A DNA stretch of 41,085 bases, taken from contig CAMGHE010000003.1 in assembly GCA_946055775.1 (NCBI GenBank), positions 1 to 41,085 on the forward strand. Reading direction: 5' to 3'. Source of the DNA: an uncultured Bacteroidales bacterium. Its GTDB lineage: Bacteria; Bacteroidota; Bacteroidia; Bacteroidales; Bacteroidaceae. Position 1 is the stretch's first letter, and every line of letters starts with the position of its first letter. Of the stretch, positions 40,782-41,085 are shown piece after piece. The position numbers and the translations under genes are program-made. The notes beneath the pieces are model-generated. The model did not search any database, had not been told where the DNA came from, and worked only from the letters and a program-made list of their open reading frames with translations.

Positions 40782-41085
40782 TTATACCTCGATGATTTGA
40801 GCCTCCAAGGAAGAAACGCGCTCTTGGATTTTGCTTTGCATAAAATCCACAAAATCAAGCAAAAGTTCTCTGTTGGCGATGGAAAAGAGCCTGTCGTCCC
40901 TGAAATTCTCACCTCTACAGAAATCTAACTTGTAGGATTTGGCCTCAAAATCCTCTTCGGCGGTGAGTTTCTGCTTGGCGTCTGTAAGCAAATCCATCGT
41001 GAAAATAAACTTTGTACGCTTCTTGTTGAGGTCTTGCAGTTTGGTGAGTTTTTGCAGGGTGGTTTGCAGTTCCTTTTGCATACGT
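40782..41085 (-). CDS. Hypothetical protein, C-terminal part (start at 403)
   Basis: This is the C-terminal part of the 183-residue protein that starts at 403 and runs through base 1, including bases that lie in the terminal repeat. A local ATG at 41081 is in frame but internal, and the continuous frame supports the longer protein. The visible part is helical and charged (KELQTTLQKLTKLQDLNKK, then NRELLLDFVDFMQSKIQE), probably a coiled coil. It is followed by a strong intrinsic terminator. Function unknown. Confidence 0.8.
   Translation of the reverse strand, partial: RMQKELQTTLQKLTKLQDLNKKRTKFIFTMDLLTDAKQKLTAEEDFEAKSYKLDFCRGENFRDDRLFSIANRELLLDFVDFMQSKIQERVSSLEAQIIEV
40931..41085. repeat. 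Terminal direct repeat, right copy
   Basis: Same 155 bases as 1-155; the reading frame passing through it joins the two ends. The unit circle is therefore 40,930 bp. Confidence 0.95.

Overview
The window is a complete circular genome of a temperate tailed bacteriophage, opened at an arbitrary point. Its first 155 bases recur as its last 155 (1-155 = 40931-41085), and one reading frame runs unbroken across the join, so the unit genome is about 40,930 bp. The host is most likely a high-GC member of the Bacteroidales (Prevotella/Paraprevotella-like). Reasons are the Bacteroidetes -7 promoter box TAnnTTTG at several sites, the lack of obvious Shine-Dalgarno sequences, an integrase with the Bacteroidetes-type active site, and a Bacteroidetes-type HU-like protein. 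A long tape-measure protein with no recognisable sheath gene suggests a siphovirus.

Layout. (1) 40782-41085 joined to 1-1368: three small minus-strand accessory genes. (2) 1369-2688: no credible gene, but a promoter and about 950 nt that fold into many long helices, the strongest candidate here for an undescribed large structured phage RNA. (3) 2689-3523: two plus-strand genes (unknown + XRE regulator) with their own promoter and terminator, a moron-like cassette. (4) 11523 down to 3596: the early/replication operon on the minus strand, running from a divergent switch: small DNA-binding-like protein, small membrane protein, acidic protein, a stand-alone copy of a piece of the tape measure, a primase-helicase fusion, small partly duplicated genes, then the large terminase. 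(5) 11618-13967, plus strand: CI-like repressor, an iteron-like TGTAGTC array, candidate integrase arm sites and tyrosine integrase. (6) 40478 down to 14014: the late operon(s) on the minus strand: holin, amidase, one-gene spanin candidate, ClpP-type protease/scaffold, major capsid, tail-tube-like protein, small-terminase candidate, a series of structural/adhesion proteins including a DGR-type variable protein and a collagen-containing fibre, portal, connectors, tape measure and a tail hub-type protein.

How it works together. The CI-like repressor and the divergent small gene share a 94-bp region with a palindrome over the early promoter. This looks like the lysogeny/lysis switch. Early transcription would deliver replication proteins and TerL, and the long minus-strand late region builds the virion and lyses the cell. 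The plus-strand ncRNA and the two-gene cassette behind it sit outside both operons and could be expressed from the prophage.

Most interesting: the large structured RNA; a tape-measure fragment placed in the early operon; two arrays of 21-bp palindromes; a DGR-type target protein without reverse transcriptase or template repeat; and a terminator-like hairpin directly in front of the tape-measure start codon. All functional names come from reading motifs and context by eye; no database search was possible.
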